From assembly GCF_032854445.1 (NCBI RefSeq), contig NC_088306.1, positions 7,315,924 to 7,379,923 on the forward strand: a stretch of 64,000 nt of DNA. Direction: 5' to 3'. The stretch is from Liolophura sinensis. Its lineage: Eukaryota; Mollusca; Polyplacophora; Chitonida; Chitonidae. Of the stretch, positions 1 through 11,828 are shown piece after piece. The number at the start of each line of letters is the position of its first letter. Positions within the stretch are counted from its first letter, which is position 1. Position numbers and translations under genes: made by a program. The notes under the pieces are model-generated. The model was not told where the DNA came from and searched no databases. It saw only the letters and a program-made list of their open reading frames with translations.

Positions 1-1300
1 GTTGTTAACGAAAGGGTGAAGTCTGACTCTCTTAGACCACTTATAATTAAGCAGGAATTCCCAGTTGATAATAACAAGACCAATTTCCAAATTAACGTAA
101 AACATCATGGTAGTATCGCGGATTTATTTCACTTAGATTTCACGTATCGATACCAATTATAATCGGTTCGTAATGTTGAGTTTAAACTCTATTTTGGCGC
201 CGAAAGCTGAAAATTTGCAGTAAAAACTCAATTTGGTTGCTGCTAACCGAATGTTGGGAAAACTGAATCGTACAGGTAATTTCGACTTCATGTTGCCGAT
301 CCCTCCTCGCTCATGACACCCAAACTTACCTGCACTGAAAATACAAGTTCTATTTTATACCTTTTATGATTGAACTAAGAAAGTCAAAGTTGTTCTTGCA
401 GAGGACAATGCAAATATAATTTGCAAGTTTTCTGAGGATTTCAATACCAAAACTCAGCATTTCAAACCCAAAAGTAGGTCACCTCAAAAGGCCGTCGACG
501 GCTAGGCATTTCGTACCGCCGAAGTTCTAGCAGCCAGTGTGACCATCACACGGCGAGTTAACTAGATGATAAATTAAGAGGACTATATTAGAGATTCCAC
601 CATAAAGTTACACACAAATGAGCAGAGGCGGTGAGTTAGATTGCCATTAGTGGGAAGGAGATGGGGTTTGAAATCCGCGCCATGTTTTTTAACAGGGCGA
701 TGGACTCTTACAACGAGTGTCAGAATTTTAAAATGGCACACCAATTCCTTCCAGCTAGACTAACGTAAAGGAGGATTTTAACAATAAAAAAACATCATTA
801 TGTATCGAAAAGAGATGACGTTTTAACTTCCATTTATCATCCTCCTAGAAGCATGCAATAGTTTATTTATTAAGTTAAAACAAAGGGTTAAAACAAGGTT
901 AATTTAAGTTCCGGTATGTACATGTAGATGGCGCTGTTTGTAGTTGAGACCAAACCAGAGTTGGGTCATAAGCAAATCATGCTTGAAATGTGGGTATTTA
1001 GCTTCGGGGTGATCGACAGCTCGGATTTAGAGTTAGGTGCTCTGGGACGCTCAGCATTACAAAGAAGTAACTGGACAGGCCGAATGGGTAAGTAATCGAC
1101 TGTTTTCCGAAATGTCTCATCTAGGGGTGAATGGGAAAAATCATTAATCCATGAGCGCCAGCGCAATGTAGTTTTCCAGGGCTACTTTATTCTGGTTACT
1201 TTGACGACGAAGTTGGTATAGTACACGATGAGGTTATTAAGCAGACACGGTTTGATTGGTGACAGGAAGAGGTTTACAATGCACAGAGCGCCCTATAGCA
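1..1300. other. No gene recognised
   Basis: AT-rich sequence with only short chance frames. From about 1305 the sequence enters the edge of a B-type repeat (TAGTTCTGCTTAACC near 1320). Confidence 0.5.
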
Positions 1301-1371
1301 GTCTGCACGATAATTGTGTCTAGTTCTGCTTAACCGTCTTATTTCTTATTGTATTTTAAATATGAACACAG

Positions 1372-1656
1372 CACAGCATTTTGAATAGTAGCAGACCAGT
1401 GACGTATAATAAATTGTAATTAACATCACGGCATTCTTAAAAGGTACCTAGTTCTGCTTAAGCCATGGTGCTAGGGGCGTCTAATTTGCTGCTACGTATG
1501 CATTTACATCAACAGTTAGAATAAAACCCTGACTAAGGTAAACTGACAAGAGGGTTTTTTACTCTTTAAGCTGTACGCCTTTAATTATACCTAATAATGA
1601 CTACACTTGTGTTAACTGCTATTTATTAGATGTCTAGAATTACTTAAAATGCTGTG
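1372..1656 (-). repeat. Family A palindromic repeat, copy with both ends
   Basis: The ends are inverted: CACAGCATTTTGAATA at the left answers TACTTAAAATGCTGTG at the right. Inside is the A signature TCTGCTTAAGCCATGG followed by TTACATCAACAGTTAG and GGTAAACTGACAAGAGG. The right arm is shortened compared with the full copy at 27957-28350. It looks non-autonomous and has no reading frame. Confidence 0.6.
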
Positions 1657-1719
1657 TATGGAATGATACCTTTCCACTGAAAAACGGTTGACTGCCTATC
1701 TTTGCGTGGGTTCTGTTTT

Positions 1720-1945
1720 TTGTTTTACCTAATTCTGCCGTGCATAAGCCATGATGTTAGGAGTCTTGTAAGTTGCTACTATTTTTACAGTTACATGAAC
1801 AATTAAAGTAAAACTGAAATAAATTGACAAAGAGGCCGTATTTCACCGGTTACCAGTTACCATTTCACCCTGTAACCATTTGCAAACTACCACAATGTCG
1901 TCGCTGCTAGGATTTACTCTCTATGTTGTACATCTTTTATACTTC
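1720..1945 (-). repeat. Family A repeat, one arm plus centre
   Basis: Contains CCTAATTCTGC, TTACATGAACAATTA, TTGACAAAGAGGCCG, TTTCACCGGTTACC and the centre motif ACAATGTCGTCGCTGCT, in the order seen in other A copies. It runs directly into a B-type fragment at about 1945. Confidence 0.6.
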
Positions 1946-2065
1946 TCTTACTTATTGTGTGGTTTATGTTGAATGTCGTTTTGGGAATTTGACGTGATTA
2001 CTGAGTTGGAACGATCAATATTCGTTGACGGTTGGTGTACAAATCTTTGTTTTGTCACCTAAGTA
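1945..2065 (-). repeat. Family B repeat fragment
   Basis: TGAATGTCGTTTTGG, GATTACTGAGTTGGAACG and TTGACGGTTGGTGTACAAA correspond in order to B copies at 4870-5095, 8075-8190, 26600-26765 and 31640-31785. Confidence 0.5.
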
Positions 2066-2079
2066 TCCATGACATGGGT

Positions 2080-2830
2080 TTGCAGAGAAATTTTTACTTT
2101 CCTGAAGTCTTATTCTCACGACAAATCATACAAAATGTCTCTAGGGTTGTATAAATTACTGCGCTAGACCTGTGATCACTTTCTTTCTCTCCGTAACATT
2201 TGAACAGTTGCCTAGGGGTTTTTGACGCCTGGATATTGTCTTGGGCAGTATCAACGAGAATGACATATGCTTCGCTGAATAATAATGTAATAAAAAGTTA
2301 TAATTTAATTTTGAAGCTGAATGGTACATGTATTATTTTCAAGAAATGTACCTATCAGCTCATTTTTGGTAAAAAAAATTGCTTCAATCCATATGCATAA
2401 TTGGCTGGCCACAGGCAAAGGTGTGTGTCCGATAAGCTTCTTCGGAATAGACGATAAATATAAACTGGAGAGGTCTTTGGGCTATGTTTTGTAGAACCAC
2501 AGTATTGCGCAAACATAACTCTTGGTAATTTTTCTTGGGGAAGTCGCCTCAAATGCGTAATAGCCATAAATATCAACTGCAGAATGTTTATGTGAGATGC
2601 GAGCTTTGATTACAGCCCTTGGCCCACTTTCACAAAATTTCCTTAATCAGTTTTCGGAACATTCGTCATAAATAACTTTACATTTTGCCGCTAAGGTCTA
2701 GACTTCCTTTACGATGAATGTGTAAAGAAATCGGGTTTTTTTTGAAAATCTCAGGTTTCGCTCTCAACACAAGGCATAAAGACTGTATAAAAAATAAAAA
2801 CATACATATATTGACTAGTAAAACCGAACG
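2080..2830. other. No gene recognised
   Basis: Two overlapping short frames on opposite strands (2200-2400, 2355-2576) have no recognisable domain. No repeat of the window was matched here. Confidence 0.4.
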
Positions 2831-2834
2831 AGGA

Positions 2835-2960
2835 ATCACAGTTTGGCAACCGGCAATTGGTCACAAGCAGCTGCTGTAACCGGACTTCTTGTCAATTTGT
2901 CTTACATATTTATTCGAACATGTCATTCTTGGAAATTCACTGTGTGAAGGGCTTGAAATT
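2835..2960 (+). repeat. Local duplicate 1 (A-derived)
   Basis: About 125 bp that recur almost unchanged at 3688-3812 in direct orientation: GCAATTGGTCACAAGCAGC, CCGGACTTCTT, CGAACATGTCATTC and GAAGGGCTT are shared. The GGTCACAAG...CCGG part relates to family A. Confidence 0.7.
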
Positions 2961-3687
2961 CCTTTCATCCGTCCTGCCTGCGACGACCAAAACCAAGCGT
3001 GAGGTCCAACCAGTATTTACATAGGATACTAAGAACTCAGTATAAGCATACTAAGAACTCAACACAATTAAAGACGTACAGCACTGAGTAAAATCAACTA
3101 GATCTATTGAGTTTCACTTACCTGGATCGATCACATTCTTAGGTACTGAAATGCCCTTCCTATCGCGCTCCATTTGTTTTGTTAGTGTAAAAAAGATTTC
3201 GTTTGCACCCTGAAAAAAAGAGATCTTGCGTAATGTTAAATAGCGATTGAATAGAGGGCTAGTGTGAAAGTTTATTGAAGCTTTCATGTCGATCAGTCCA
3301 GACTTACTTCTCTTTCATCTCTGACCCGCTGCTCTAACGTTGATCGGTCAGACATCTTTCAAGTTTGCACAGAAGTCTTCTCTAATGGTCAGGCAATCTC
3401 TTGGTTAAGTGCATAATTTACAGAACTTTTTACACAAGTGCTGTTATTAATTGTATTTTACAGATTTTATTCTGCTCTGGAGTAAGGTCATTGATATTAA
3501 TTTTATAGTTCATGAAATTATTTGGTATGTTGAAAGTCAGTTATATCGAATCAAGCTCCCGCTATTTTAGCTGCGGTGATATTTTCGAGAGTTTTTTTTA
3601 TATACCGAGCGAATGTCCGTGGTTACAACGAGAACTCTGATACTCTCATTCCATCAAGCTTTTGTTATATCCGTGAAATTCTTGAGC

Positions 3688-3812
3688 CAATCACAGTTTG
3701 ACAACCGGCAATTGGTCACAAGCAGCCGCTGAAACCGGACTTCTTCTCAATTTATCTTACATTTTTTTTCGAACATGTCATTCATGGAAATTCACTCTGT
3801 GAAGGGCTTAAT
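3688..3812 (+). repeat. Local duplicate 2 (A-derived)
   Basis: Direct repeat of 2835-2960, about 850 bp away, with scattered substitutions and one short length change in the ATTTTTTTTC run. Confidence 0.7.
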
Positions 3813-3974
3813 GTTATAAGTCATATTATAACTTAGTACTTACACAAATTTAAGAGGTCATGACATACATTTGCAACACTGTTAATCTGTTATAAAATTA
3901 CCACTGTCAGTCATGCTTCATATACTCACATTTTTACAATAGAATAAAATACTTAATAGCATAGAGTTGAACTA

Positions 3975-4125
3975 AAGCAGTGACAGCTGTGTGGTAATTG
4001 GTGAATGGTCACAAATAAGGGGTGAAAAACCATCTCTTTTTCAATTTACCACAGCTAGGTTTTTATTCTAACTGTTGGTGTTAATGCTTCAATATTAGCA
4101 AATTGCTCACCCGCTCTGAACTTGC
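3975..4125 (+). repeat. Family A repeat fragment
   Basis: TGGTCACAAATAAGGGGTGAAA, TCAATTTACCACAG and TTTTTATTCTAACTGTT follow the A order. Similar short A pieces lie at 5345-5475, 7965-8045, 33620-33715 and 39900-39980 (same strand) and at 16185-16235, 29720-29780, 30030-30100 and 32155-32250 (opposite strand). Confidence 0.5.
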
Positions 4126-4351
4126 AGTGTGTACCATTTTTAAATGGTATCACTCACCACGTGGTTTGTTGTTGGATGTTTTTTTTCTGATTTGCCGGGT
4201 CAGTGAGTGTGCTGTCGCTGTGTGTTGATAATAAGTTTCACTTTGGAAAGGATGTGGTCACCTCTTCTACACGCAAGTCCAGATTAATCACCTCAGGGGC
4301 CAGATTAACCACCCCACGGGTCACGTTGTCCAGTGAGCATCCTACTACCCT

Positions 4352-4500
4352 TGTTATTTATTTATGTATTTATTTATTTGATTGATGTTTTACGCCGTAC
4401 TCAAGAATATTTCACTGATACGACGGCGGCCAGCATTATGGTGGGAGGAAGCAGGACATAGCCCTGGGGAAACCCACGATCATGCGCAGTTGCTGTCACT
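4352..4500 (-). mobile_element. SINE-1, 3' half
   Basis: Reads inward from the tail: (TTTA)n, GTTTTACGCCGTACTC, GAATATTTCACTGATACG, GGCCAGCATTATGGTGGG. The tRNA-like head is missing, so it is 5' truncated. Confidence 0.8.
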
Positions 4501-4869
4501 TCCGCTACCACCCTTGTAAGACCATTGATCACCGACTCTTTTTTACAGCAAAATTATGTTCAAGTGTTCTATGGTATTGCGAACCTTATAAATTGTATGT
4601 TGACAATACCAAATTAAGCCTGTTAGGAACTTTGCTCGGTTCGCCACTCGTTTCAAAATAAGCTGATATTGAAAAGTAAAGAAAATTTCTTCCCGTGTTG
4701 CATATATGTGTTTCAGTTTGACATTTAACGTAGCGTGGCATTTGTTACCAATGTTTTGCGAGATGGACCCTACATACAGCTACTGGCTGAGTCTGTCACC
4801 TAGGTTTACTGCTTTTGCTGACTGGTTAAGCGAATGGTTCCAATAAACCGACCAAGCGGCTGAATGGTT

Positions 4870-5095
4870 TATTTGAGCACTGATTTCACTCATTCGTCTG
4901 GGACATTTTTTTCTCAACATTACTGAAAACTGTTGACTGCTTTTCTTGGCGTAATTCCGCCCTAATTCCGTACTTCATTTACTGCCTTACTTCTTCTGAA
5001 GTTCTTGTTAAATGCCGTTTTGGACATTGGCATAGCAATTACTGAACCGGATCGTCAGTCTTTTCGACAACTGGTATACAAATGTCTGTTCCGAC
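4870..5095 (-). repeat. Family B repeat
   Basis: Motifs ACTGAAAACTGTTGACTGC, AAATGCCGTTTTGGACATT, TTACTGAACCGGATCG and CAACTGGTATACAAATG are shared with other B copies in this order. Confidence 0.55.
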
Positions 5096-5601
5096 GATAA
5101 ATTCAGCATTGATAAAGGGTAGGCAATATATCATCTTTGATACTATTTCAAGGTCATTCCTGTTCGTAAATAAACAAAAACATAGACAGAAAAGCAAAAT
5201 GCAAGTAGATAAGTTTAAATACTTATATCTTGATAAGCAAATAGGATGACATTATTTGGGAGGTTGACGTACCAGCCGGTTTGTTGTATGATACTCAATG
5301 TTGTTTGTAAGGTTATCACTATTGAATATGTGTATTTGCACAAGGCCCACAATTGACAGAGCATGGCGATGAATAAGTGGCAATTGGTCACAAGTAACCA
5401 GTAAAGTACAGCTTCTTGTCAGTTTACCACAATTAGGGTTTTGTTGTAACTGTTCAGGCAAATACTTAAGTTGATTTTGGTAAATGTAAATCGCAACTTA
5501 TTAGACGACACTGGCCAGATTTACTCGAAAGCAATATATAAGAACCTGTAAAATGCTTAGCTCACCAGGAGTAATCTGGTTTATGAAGGACACACGACAT
5601 T

Positions 5602-5985
5602 ATGTGTAAATATTTAAAGGTCCATATTTGTATTATACAAAACGAAAAAGAAAAACACGGTATGAAGGTACGTCTTGTAACATTGTCCCGTCCATCATTA
5701 AACTTTTTCCCGAATTTCTTCAAAAGGGTTTATGGTATTAAAATAAAACTTAACACATGGCTCCACTGTTTGAAGGTACACTTCTGGACTTCAACAGTTT
5801 TCTGGACTTTTTCGAAAACGTTTCATAACATCATATTCAGAGCTGTTACAGGTTTTCATCAGGACAGGCTATATATAAAGGTTAGCTCTCAGGTCGTTTC
5901 GTATACGTTTTTAACAAACTTGTGGCATTTTTGCTCCTCAGCTGAACTAGACAGAGCCAGACATACTGCTTATTCTTACAGCTAA
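5602..5985 (+). other. 127-codon frame, probably not a gene
   Basis: The longest + frame in the first 10 kb. It has no recognisable domain, and the composition is rich in Phe, Lys, Ser and Thr, as expected from AT-rich noncoding DNA. I saw no splice or promoter context. A short block upstream (about 5555-5600, CTCACCAGGAG...CTGGTTTA) recurs near 56030, which suggests repeat-derived DNA. Confidence 0.15.
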
Positions 5986-6508
5986 AATCGTCAGGGCGCA
6001 TGTATTGCAAAACCAATGCTTCCAGAATTCTTGTTTTTAAAAGACAATTATTTTTTTGCACAACACGGTGGTAGGACACATTAAATCCCCAACTGAAAGG
6101 TGGAATCGTAAATTTGTCTCAAGAGAATTCGACCAATCATATCAGTAACAGCTTGTATGTGTTGCCAGTCGTCATCAGTAAAAGACGTCGCTAGTCGGAT
6201 AAAGTGAACAAGCGGGCGAAGTGCATAACTAATACATGACTGGATCATAAAAAGTCTCCAGTAATTACCTTTATTGTCAAATTACAGCCCATTTCACAAC
6301 CGTGTTCAACGTTACGATCCTCTCAGTTTACGATAAAAGTAGATGGCCTTGGCCACTATGTACAAAACGCAGGCGAAGTTTTTCACTATGTATCGCAATA
6401 AGATTGCATCTGTTATTAGCCAGAAAGAGCAAGTTGCAGTACAATGCCCAAGGTAAAATCCAGATTCATTAACGAACTTAGTATTACTATCTGAGTAGGG
6501 ATATATGT

Positions 6509-6521
6509 TAGTTTAGTAGAA
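6509..6521. repeat. Target-site duplication, left
   Basis: TAGTTTAGTAGAA, repeated exactly at 7074-7086 on the other side of the truncated LINE copy. Confidence 0.85.
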
Positions 6522-7073
6522 TGAATGAATGAATGATTATGGCTTAACGCCACATCGGCAATATTTCAGCCATATCGTGGCGAGAACAAGGTGAAAACAT
6601 GAGACGGTTAAGGTTTTCGAAATGATAGTGAGAACATCAAAAATAAAACAAAAAGTTCAGACATGTTTAAAATCAGATAAGAAAAAAACAAAACAGTTAA
6701 AACTCGAAAACCAGCATATTTAAAATATACTATATCTGGAAAGATATATGTATATAACTTTTTATCTATAAATATTTCAGACAATTGAAATTTATATTTT
6801 TGATATAGCCCAATGGCCTTCAAATATTGTATGACAACATCGCCAGCGATGCTGTCAAATAAATCATATGTAGAGTTGACCGTGTAGAATCTTTGGTGAA
6901 CATGGACAAAGTCTACACAGTCAACCAGGATATGTTTGATGCCACATTGGGCATCACATCCAACACATGAGCGAGCACTGCTCCCATCTAAGATGAAATT
7001 GTGTGTTAGATGAGAATTCCCAATACGGCATCTTGTTAAAACTACTTGGTCTCTATGAGACATTCCACAAGTA
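6522..7073 (-). mobile_element. LINE-1w copy, 5'-truncated (I/Nimb-like)
   Basis: A 552-bp 3' end of the LINE seen nearly whole at 40692-45012. It has the (CATT)n tail and the shared GATATGGCTGAAATATTGCC tail sequence. It encodes the last ORF2 residues, including the zinc-knuckle-like C-x2-C-x7-H-x4-C near GCDAQCGIKHILVDC. The exact 13-bp duplication on both sides fixes its borders. The open frame appears to continue to 7153, but residues beyond 7073 are flanking DNA read through by chance. Dead on arrival by 5' truncation. Confidence 0.9.
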
Positions 7074-7089
7074 TAGTTTAGTAGAAGAC

Positions 7090-7960
7090 AGTTACCTAAA
7101 AGTAGAAGCAGTGGGCAGTTTCCGATCCACCTTGTCCAGTGCGTAGTATACAATTTTTGTACATTTAAACATTAAAAGGTCCACAGTAACATCATTCATA
7201 ATAAAGCAAAAAAGGAGTTAAATTATTGATATTCAAAACGCAGGATTTTTATTAAACAACCTCTTGCCCCTTGTTGAGCAGAATTAAATACATATTTACG
7301 AGTACAAGGCATCACGTCGTAAAGTTTCATGGTTAAAGAAACCTAGCTTGATAAACTGTATTCAGTTTTCCATAAATCTAGAATTTTTATTGTAAATAAC
7401 CTTTTCATTTTTGGCATGAGTACATGGATTTTTTTTGTGTGCTTGGTATGTTTATTATATCGTCTAAGATTGAACAAGGGACGAGTTTGTCTTCCAGAAC
7501 AAAAGCGCTACAGCTTCTAGAGTCAGTGGTACATTTTATTGAAGTGCGTTCTTTGACATTCAGTGAGCTGATACATTACATTAGACATATTGGTGGACTA
7601 TCTGTATATTTCACCCCGTGAGTGCTTGGCAATCTCGTACTGTAAACTGATGCCATCACAGTAAAGATAGCCATTTTGTCTTGTTTATGAGCTTCCATAC
7701 AAAGGGGAGAGCCTGATGGCTAAGGATATAGTTTGAGCTGAAGTTGCTATGTCAATACCAATACAGTAATTTTCCATACCTTGCCTTGGCGCAGACTTAT
7801 ACATCATTGGGTCATTAAATCATGGTATCAAGATCGGGGATTAATATTAAGAACACGTAAATCCCTGTAAAATAAATCAATTTTAGTGAGTTTTGTAAGA
7901 CAACGATAAACAGCAATTCCCAGTGGTGTCCCAGTGGTATCCAGAAATACAGCATAAAGG
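7090..7960. other. No gene recognised
   Basis: A 65-codon frame at 7424-7621 has no recognisable domain. No motif of the repeat families was found. Confidence 0.4.
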
Positions 7961-8074
7961 AGCAAATACAAGAAGACTACAGCGAGGACAATGTGAGAGC
8001 TGACAAATGGTCACAAGTAATCAGGTCTTTGCCGTTACTATTCCTTATTTCGCTATTTAGTTACATTTATAGTC

Positions 8075-8190
8075 GTCTGGTAGTTTGAGTTGGAAGTTGT
8101 AGGAATTGATCTTGTGATTATTGAACCGGAGGGCCCTCCTTCATTGACGGCTGGTATAAAAGATATCTGTTTCGACACATAGATTCCTAG
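8075..8190 (-). repeat. Family B repeat fragment
   Basis: GATTATTGAACCGGAGGG, TTGACGGCTGGTATAAAAG and CTGTTTCGAC match one end of family B. Confidence 0.5.
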
Positions 8191-9050
8191 CATCGCAGAA
8201 AATTATTGACATTTTCTCTCCTATTACCAGATTTATTTACTATTCTTATATTTTTTCCAACATATTCCTTTGGGAACTTGAACTGTGTTAGGTTGTTTCA
8301 GAAATGTATTAAACAATCTTCGACTTCGTACGCCCCTTCATGGTTTACGAGCAGTTCATGAAGGTCGGACTTGCACTAGAAAGCTTGATTAGAACTAAGC
8401 TGAGCCGAAGACAGAGCTGTGCTTAGTTGAGTCATTCCGTTGGCTAAAAGGTTAGAGGTTTGATGTGAAAGTCTAAACCACTTGATGAAGTTAGCGATAA
8501 GCCTAATTGCACTATAACTTCATCGTTGTACCTCCATGGACAGATTAAAGGCCAAAATCACAACGGGGCCAGGGCTGTACTTGTGGTAATGGACAAACAA
8601 GGCCGATTTACCCTGGTTGAAACTCAAAACATTGTTTCCAGTGAAACATAAATTGAGCCTTTGGCTCCTGTTCGTCCACGGTAGTCACATTACAGCATGA
8701 AATCAAAGGTATTCTGTGACAACAATGTGTACCGGTATACGATTTATAAAGACCGTTTGCGAGGCTCGTGCGTATAGGCCGAGTCAGACTTACACTTATA
8801 ACCTGTTAAGGCATCTTACGTGCAAACAATCGCGGGATAATCATTCTAAATCTTAGATTGGTCGTTCGAAACGTCGTTGGGGATCTTGACGAGTCTTGAT
8901 GAATGTGCCAGTGATTGGGATGCGGTCGCAGGTGGATTTTCTGCAACCAACAGTTGCGATATAAATGCACTCTGACTAACTTTATTCCGTCGGGCTTCGT
9001 CGCACTTACTATATGCTTGCTCAATATAATGTTCGTTCAAGACCACTTGT
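8190..9050. other. No gene recognised
   Basis: Short overlapping frames on both strands near 8800-9127 show no domain. The block AACATATTCCTTTGGGAA...CTGTGTTAGG near 8262 weakly resembles the end of the 2835/3688 duplicates. Confidence 0.35.
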
Positions 9051-9054
9051 CTTC

Positions 9055-9390
9055 CACTAGTATAGTGTGTATATCTGTGTATCTATACGGCGTAACACAC
9101 ATTCGTATACCAATCGTTAACCAGTAAGGACGTTCCAGGTCAATAATCGCCAGGCCAATTCCCAACAACTAAGAAAGTATATAAAGCATGAAAATAGGAC
9201 GGAATCATGCAAAGAGAAGCAGTCAACAGTTTTCACTATTGGAAAGGCGTATGGTATGTTCCAGGCGAATGAGTGAAATCAGTATTCAAATCGTATGCCA
9301 TGCGAGATATGAGATAACAAAATATGCATCTCAGTTGAGTTTTGATTGCAACTGTGCATGTATCAAACGTTACAATCTAACACGTTCGTA
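9055..9390 (+). repeat. Family B repeat, long copy
   Basis: Runs from CATTCGTATACCAATCGT through GGACGTTCCAGGTCAATAAT, AAGAAAGTATATAAAGCATG, GAAGCAGTCAACAGTTTTC, GTATGTTCCAGGCGAATGA to TTTTGATTGCAACTGTGCA. It is a useful reference for B. The 67-codon frame inside is incidental. Confidence 0.65.
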
Positions 9391-10730
9391 AGTAACTTGG
9401 CAATCATCTATGAGTTACGCTGGGTACACGTACTCTGGTTTCCTCCATCCTTCGAATTGACATCCATCATAACTGAAAATCCCATAAGTATGGTGTTGCG
9501 AACCCCATAATATTGTATTAGATTTTTCTATTTATTCACAATCCAATACAACGTAAAGACATCATTCTTTTGTACAGCGAGTACCCCAGGAGACAAGACA
9601 GAAAATGTCAGATTTACTTCACCGATAGAAAGAATTCATCTTTACAGGAGGACAATTCTTGTTAACATACATTCATTTTTGAAAGGAAGACACTTTCTAT
9701 GAATAACAATGTCACGGATAGATTTATTTTACATTTACTGTAACAAGATAGTATTTATTTCAGCTTGGCACCGGATGATCGCTGTGCAGATAAAAATAAT
9801 CAAAAGGGTCTGAGGTAAAAATCGATACCCACACAAAATGTGGGTGAATGTATATTTCGTTTAAAGTCTGTTAGAAACATTCGACTTTGCGTAGCAGATG
9901 ACGTGAATCCAAGCTTTGCAAAACTTCTTTTTTTAAACCAAAAAATTTGAATTTCTGTGTCAGTAATTTCTTTGAAGCGTTTCCAATACAGCGAAGAGTG
10001 TAAGCAAAGTGCATTCTTGCGAATTACATTTCTGTTACTCTCCCATTTGGTAGAGAGAGGGAGTAAATTTCGTTTACGTGTGATAAAGAATGCCTGATAT
10101 CATGTGATATTATAATTAAAAAAATTTAACAGGTTTTTAACATATGTATCATGTCGGTCTGTGTATCAGTGTGGTTAGTCCTTGCAAATTTGCCTAAAAG
10201 CGAAGTGGCCTGCATTGATCATAAAGTAACAGCAGATAGGTTTTGATATATTTCTTCTGGCTTCATGGCTTCGTTATCCAAATATAGACCTTTCCAATGT
10301 GTTAGACCTAAAGTGATGGATTGGTTTTGGTACTAGGTGTGACATCTCGGTTTTCTGCCAAAAGTAAAGACATTTCACATAACCTGTTATCGTTACTGTG
10401 AATTATGTAACATTCTCTATCTAAAACATCTTTGCTTTTTTTTAAATTGACTTCGCACTTTCTAGTAACTACAGCCATGGTTAGGTGCATGTTATCTAAC
10501 TCTCAAAATAGACGAAAACGTCCATTTTAAAATAACTGCGAGAGCTTTAGCCAACGAAATCTTGTCTAACTATCACCTGAAAGCTGAACTACTAGGTCTT
10601 TCCTACCTGGTAGCAGTGGGTGCAGTGGTAGAAGTCTGTATCGTGCGAATTGCAATATCTGTGGTTGAAGTTACTTCATTGACAGCACAGACAGATACAC
10701 TGTTGTGTTTAGACACGTAAATTCAGGCCT
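9390..10730. other. No gene recognised
   Basis: AT-rich stretch upstream of the THAP remnant. I could not find a clear promoter or a terminal inverted repeat for a transposon here. Confidence 0.4.
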
Positions 10731-10732
10731 TT

Positions 10733-10998
10733 ATGCCTGTCTATGCGACAGTGGGATGCAGCAAACCGTCGGGACGGGAGATGGATAATTCAACATCGTT
10801 TTCCAGTGAAAAAGCCGACGTCGTTGAAGCAGTGGGATGCACAACCTCGGTCGTAAAGAGTTCACGCCGACCTTGCAATCAAGGTTATGTTCTGAACACT
10901 TTCTGGAAGAATGCTTTAAGATGAATATAAACGCCAAAATAATGTCTGCAACACTGAGGAGACGCCTGAAGGAGGATACGGTTCCTACGGAGTTTTCT
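10733..10998 (+). pseudogene. THAP zinc-finger exon (decayed)
   Basis: Read across two frame changes this gives a THAP domain: MPVY..VGCSK, then HRFPVKKPTSLKQW, then HNLGRKEFTPT, then LCSEHF and finally TVPTEF. These are the family's C-x(2-4)-C, conserved Trp, C-x2-H and AVPTxF elements. THAP domains bind DNA through a C2CH zinc site, in transposases and in host regulators. The second Cys and the C-x2-H are present, but the first Cys of MPxxC is missing, apparently as a lost codon. The frame changes lie between 10770 and 10794 and at 10835-10837, both equivalent to +1. A TAG ends the frame at 10999. This is inferred to be the first coding exon of the gene continuing to 15289. Confidence 0.75.
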
Positions 10999-11614
10999 TA
11001 GATTTAACTATATATGATATTCTTAATTGGTATATCTTCCAAATTAAACCATTAGCTACAAAATAAATTTTCAGTGGTTATATAATGTTTAATTATATAT
11101 AATTTAATTATAAAATAATTAATGAATTCATTATTTTTCAGTTGCTGTCTGACAAGAAACATCAGTCCTAGGTTTTCTGTTTCAGTCCACTTAATTATAA
11201 TGAGGAAATTTGTTTTTACTCATTCCAAGTACCGGTATTGAAGTGTTGTTCTACATTTTGGTATCTTATTTTAGATTGCACTCATTTGCATCCCACAAAG
11301 CCTTTTCTATGTACTTCTGGTGTGCTGGGTCAGTGACCAGCTCTCAGTTATTATGTTCTTGTTCCAGCTCTTGTTAATCAGAAAATGTTTTCAACTCTTG
11401 TGTCATATCGTTTATATAAACCATTTAGTGAAGAACATCAAATGTAGTCGCCAATGAAGAACCTGACTAAAAGTAATACTGTTGAAGATTGTACATGTGT
11501 ATGTACATCGGATGTAATGTGTAGTATGGTAGCAATGTTCTCATGCTTGTCAAAAAAGTACCATTTATTGTAATGTTGTACAATATCTAGTTCGTACTTA
11601 AGTATCACTTTAAG

Positions 11615-11828
11615 CAAGCAGGCTCCCCAACAAGGCACAAGCGAAAATGCCCAGAAACAGTGAACTCCTCAGAAAGAGTTTTGAAGGAATCATCTCAGAC
11701 CACGGCTTCCACATCATCCTGCTCTTCTTAAGACAAAACACGGAGAACCAATTAGTCAGATGTTGCTGAGGAGAGAGCAGGATTTCTGGTAGAAGTGACA
11801 GAAGTTTGTTTGCCACCAGGTAGCTCTG
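11615..11828 (+). pseudogene. Possible linker exon of the THAP gene
   Basis: In one frame it reads RHKRKCPETVNSSERVL followed by a Ser/Thr-rich run, as is usual between a THAP finger and the rest of such proteins. Stops (TAA, TAG) then interrupt. CCACCAG/GTAGCT near 11820 could be a donor. Assignment depends on position between the THAP exon and the later exons; the sequence alone is not diagnostic. Confidence 0.35.

Noticed and set aside
5602-5985. 127-codon gene
   Set aside because: No domain, no splice or promoter support, and AT-driven composition. Kept only as a low-confidence note.
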